This document shows, one piece after another, positions 61,346-64,000 of a stretch of DNA of 64,000 nucleotides; within the stretch, counting starts at the first letter, position 1; every line of letters starts with the position of its first letter. Origin of the DNA: Chionis minor. Lineage: Eukaryota; Chordata; Aves; Charadriiformes; Chionididae. The stretch lies in assembly GCA_013398295.1 (NCBI GenBank), contig VZSF01006618.1, positions 311,938 through 375,937 of the forward strand, in the 5' to 3' direction. The notes beneath the pieces are model-generated. The model had not been told where the DNA came from. It did no database searches and saw only the letters and a program-made list of their open reading frames with translations. A program made the position numbers and the translations under genes.

Positions 61346-64000
61346 CACATGTGGGAATGTAATTCAGCACAGTGATCCCCGTGACTCTCAAATATCGGAT
61401 TAATCTCCTGTAATACCATTCTTCCTGTCTTCTCTGCTTTCATTTTTCTTCTTTTTTTTTCCTGTTGTCTGTTTTCATTTTGTTTACACGTTTGTTCTAG
61501 ATAAGCATTACTATGCTTTGATTATGTATTCCCTTCCTCCTTTTCCCGTGTTTTTTAACTAAGATGTTATATTCACTTTCCATACTTGCATAACACTAAA
61601 TTTCAATGCGGCTTAAGCTTTTTCACTGGAGATTGCCCTGGCACACTGTGCAGCCCTGGATGAAATAGGTATTCTGCCTGTACCTCCAGTTCCTTGACTG
61701 TGTTTTGGTGCTTGGACTATTTTTCTTAGAACTGTAAGTGCCGTCAAGCTTTTGTTTTCTTTTAATTATTGATATCATCTCAGGGACCAAAGGCACAAGA
61801 TCTTCCAGGAAAAAACCCTTGTATTGTTGCCAGTTGTCTGCTACATCATCTTCGTTCTTTTGCTACTGAAGTCAGCATGTCTGAAAGCACACGGGAGAGA
61901 CGTGGATTCCTTGTCTTTTGCTTTGTGTTGTCCTCTTTCTTGTTTGGAGGTGAATATAGGAAGCCAGACAACTGGGTTTCCAGGAATATGGTACCAGCAT
62001 CTCCTCCCCTTGCCCTCACTTTCTCACTTGGCATGCTTCAAAGCTGATTCTCTTTTTAATCAAAAGGCTACTTGGTCTCCATGTTTTCAACAAAGTTGAT
62101 ACCTCCAGGAAGATGATGTTCCTTTCAAATCTGGATCACATATTTTAGGATTTATTGTGTACTCAAGAGAAAAGCCTTATACCCCAGACTCCTCCCTTTT
62201 TACATGTTGGTATTTAGACAATGTCATGCTGGGTAGAAAATAGAGTACTGCTATGCAAGTAAAACGAGTGTTACGAATGCAGCCTGCTAAACCTCATGCA
62301 ATCTTGATAATATCTCTGGAAAAAAAAATGTTTGTTTGTGGTCTACAAAAGCAGCTATTTGGCACACTGTTGCCAAAGGGGATACTGATACAGAGGCTTC
62401 TACGCAAGACGGCCTCCATCCGCGTAATTCCTGCAGGCTGGGGAATGTGCCCCAGAATTGCTCAGTATTAATGCATCTGTGGAAATTTCTCAAAGGGGGG
62501 AAAGTTAGTTGTGATGTGCTGGTTTTGAACTGTTTACCTATGTGCACATTCACAACACCCTTATCTTCCTCGCTGCCCTTGCCCTTCAATAACAAAATCT
62601 AGACATTCTCCAGTTGTCTAGAAGAGAAGAACCCAGGTGCACGTGCCCATAGGTATTAGGGGGGCAGCCCTCCAGCTCCCCGATACCGCAACGGCAAGAG
62701 ACGTACCTGCCACACACATGCGCAAGTCTGCGAATGTTTGTATGACCAACACATTTCCAGCTTCCTGTTGCTGGCCAGAAACCTTTCTGTCTCTGCATTT
62801 ATAAATATTGCATTAATGATACGTTATGCAGCTCTTGATTACATCCATTCTGGGTAGATGAGACATGGCAGCCCTTGGTGATTAGAGGAGCACCTGTCAG
62901 TTCCTATTCATCTCTTAATATCCATGCTATAAATAACTGGAAATGTTTGTACTTAGGTCTGTATTTCTAGGTTTTTATTCCGTGTGTAAAAATTACGCTG
63001 ACTCATATCATTTAAATACTCAGATTTGCTGTAGGAAAATATACAGCGGGAGGGAGAATGACCATGTTTTAATGCTACAAGCTCGTGAAATCTCTCCATT
63101 TTATCTAGCTACAGTACAGCTGACTTCATCAAGCTTTGTTTCCTACGGGCTGGTGTCCTTCATTCTTATCATACCCAGTGCCAGATATTCAGATGCAGAG
63201 CATATTCCTAGAACAGACCCATGGGGCAAGAGGCAGATGGTGTGTGCTGTGGCTGGTCCAGAGCTGTGCGAATGCTGGTTGTGTGTCCGCTGTCGAGAAG
63301 ACTTGCCTAACTGCTGACTGGAGCCTGCTTCTTCCTTCTGTGAGGCTAGGAAAATAGCTGTCTTAATTTAGCTGTCTGGGAAACAAACTTTTGATTATTT
63401 CCTCTTTTTAGAATATTCAACAGCGTGATTCAATCAAAATAGCTCCTCATTGGGTGGTTGGGTTTTTTGGGAGGGGGAGCGTGTAGTTGTTTTGAAGCTT
63501 CTTTGTTTTGAATATTGGGGTAAAAATGTATCCATGCCATTAAAAACTGAATTAATAAAATAATAAAAAATTCAGGTTCATTTAAATGTCTCTATTTTTT
63601 TAGCTTTTAATTTAAATCGTGTGCACCTTAAAAATTGTGGTCTCACAGTGCTGCTGTCTTTCATGGAAATGCAATCTTAAAATTATTAAAGTAGTTCTTG
63701 GCATGGTCTGAACAAATTTATTTTCTTTGGAAGTTTATTGTTGAAATCTTGTGCAGTGTATCTGCCCATTCACAACTGATACACTTTTCATCATAAGGTT
63801 CTTTAAATGCATTTTTTTTCAGTCCCCATAATGTGTTCAGAGAAGTAGTGGAATTGGTGTATTTTAAAAAATTCTAGATGTTAACCTTGGAGAGGTTTTG
63901 AGGTGGTAAAATATAACAAAGTTTAGGGGGATAGTGGGAGCTTATGGAAGAAAGAAGATAGCCTTTCATAGCTTCTTTTTAATAAATAGTCAGATTATTT
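61346..64000. other. DLG1: Intron, no gene recognised
   Basis: Overlapping open frames at 61769-62099 and 62943-63357 lack recognisable content. A small CpG-containing stretch at 62640-62740 has an E-box (CACGTG, about 62641) and ATGCGCAAG (about 62719). The sequence turns strongly AT-rich after 63540. Confidence 0.55.

Larger units (their letters stand above)
1..64000 (+). other. DLG1: Internal part of the DLG1 gene (introns with three or four exons)
   Basis: The whole window reads as the interior of one gene on the + strand. Support is the 26473-26637 exon, whose product matches DLG1, flanked by two other exons (17158-17220 and 40141-40365) whose products resemble known alternative N-termini of DLG-family scaffolds. 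DLG1 carries L27, three PDZ, SH3 and guanylate-kinase-like domains and clusters receptors and channels at membranes. None of the exons for those domains is seen here, so the gene extends beyond both ends. That the gene continues through the last 24 kb is inferred from the open phase-0 donor at 40366, which needs a downstream acceptor that I did not find in the window. Confidence 0.9.

Noticed and set aside
61672..61720. ILPVPPVP-like coding string resembling the I1A proline-valine segment
   Set aside because: It meets a stop at once and lacks splice sites; coincidence.
62943..63357. Two overlapping + frames of 124 and 73 codons
   Set aside because: Overlapping frames with unrecognised cysteine-rich peptides and no supporting splice sites; likely chance in a GC-richer patch.
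1..64000. CRISPR arrays, bacterial operons, phage or plasmid modules
   Set aside because: The sequence is vertebrate intron with avian repeats; no prokaryotic signals were seen.

Overview
This window is 64 kb of bird nuclear DNA, almost all of it intron, from inside DLG1 (SAP97, discs large homolog 1), read on the + strand. DLG1 is a membrane-associated guanylate kinase scaffold at synapses and epithelial junctions. The anchor is a 165-base exon at 26473-26637. It encodes 55 residues that match, from memory, human DLG1 residues 107-161 with about five differences, and is clearly closer to DLG1 than to DLG2 or DLG4. Bird origin is shown by CR1 LINE fragments with their typical 3' ends and by two avian retroviral LTRs. 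The LTR types suggest a neoavian bird, but that is only an inference.

Layout. 0-1 kb: CR1 coding fragment. 1-16.5 kb: AT-rich intron with one old solo LTR (10.2-10.8 kb). 16.6-17.2 kb: a CpG-enriched stretch followed by a short exon that starts MLCHCK and ends at a phase-0 donor, an alternative palmitoylation-type (alpha) N-terminus that joins in frame to the 26.5 kb exon. 18.5 kb: a CpG-dense patch with a YY1-like motif. 26.5 kb: the shared exon. 28.1-28.7 kb: solo LTR with a perfect 6-bp target duplication. 37.0-37.9 kb: a minus-strand decayed reading frame ending in poly(A), probably a processed pseudogene. 40.1-40.4 kb: a second alternative N-terminal exon (starts MNYIFGNN, 75 codons, phase-0 donor). 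45.8-46.0 kb: an unrecognised ORF with good splice signals, possibly a third alternative N-terminal exon. 54.0-54.5 kb: two CR1 3' ends head to tail. 61.2 kb: a CpG-dense patch.

How the parts work together. DLG1 proteins that begin with the L27 domain (beta forms) start upstream of this window. The exons here offer other starts: the 17.2 kb start replaces L27 with a dual-cysteine lipid anchor, and the 40.1 kb start would drop both L27 and the 26.5 kb exon. All three recognised junctions are phase 0, which permits this mixing. The L27 exons, the I1A/I1B alternative exons and the PDZ, SH3 and GK exons were not found and should lie outside the window. I see no bacterial, CRISPR or defence-type system; the interesting biology is alternative promoter and exon use.
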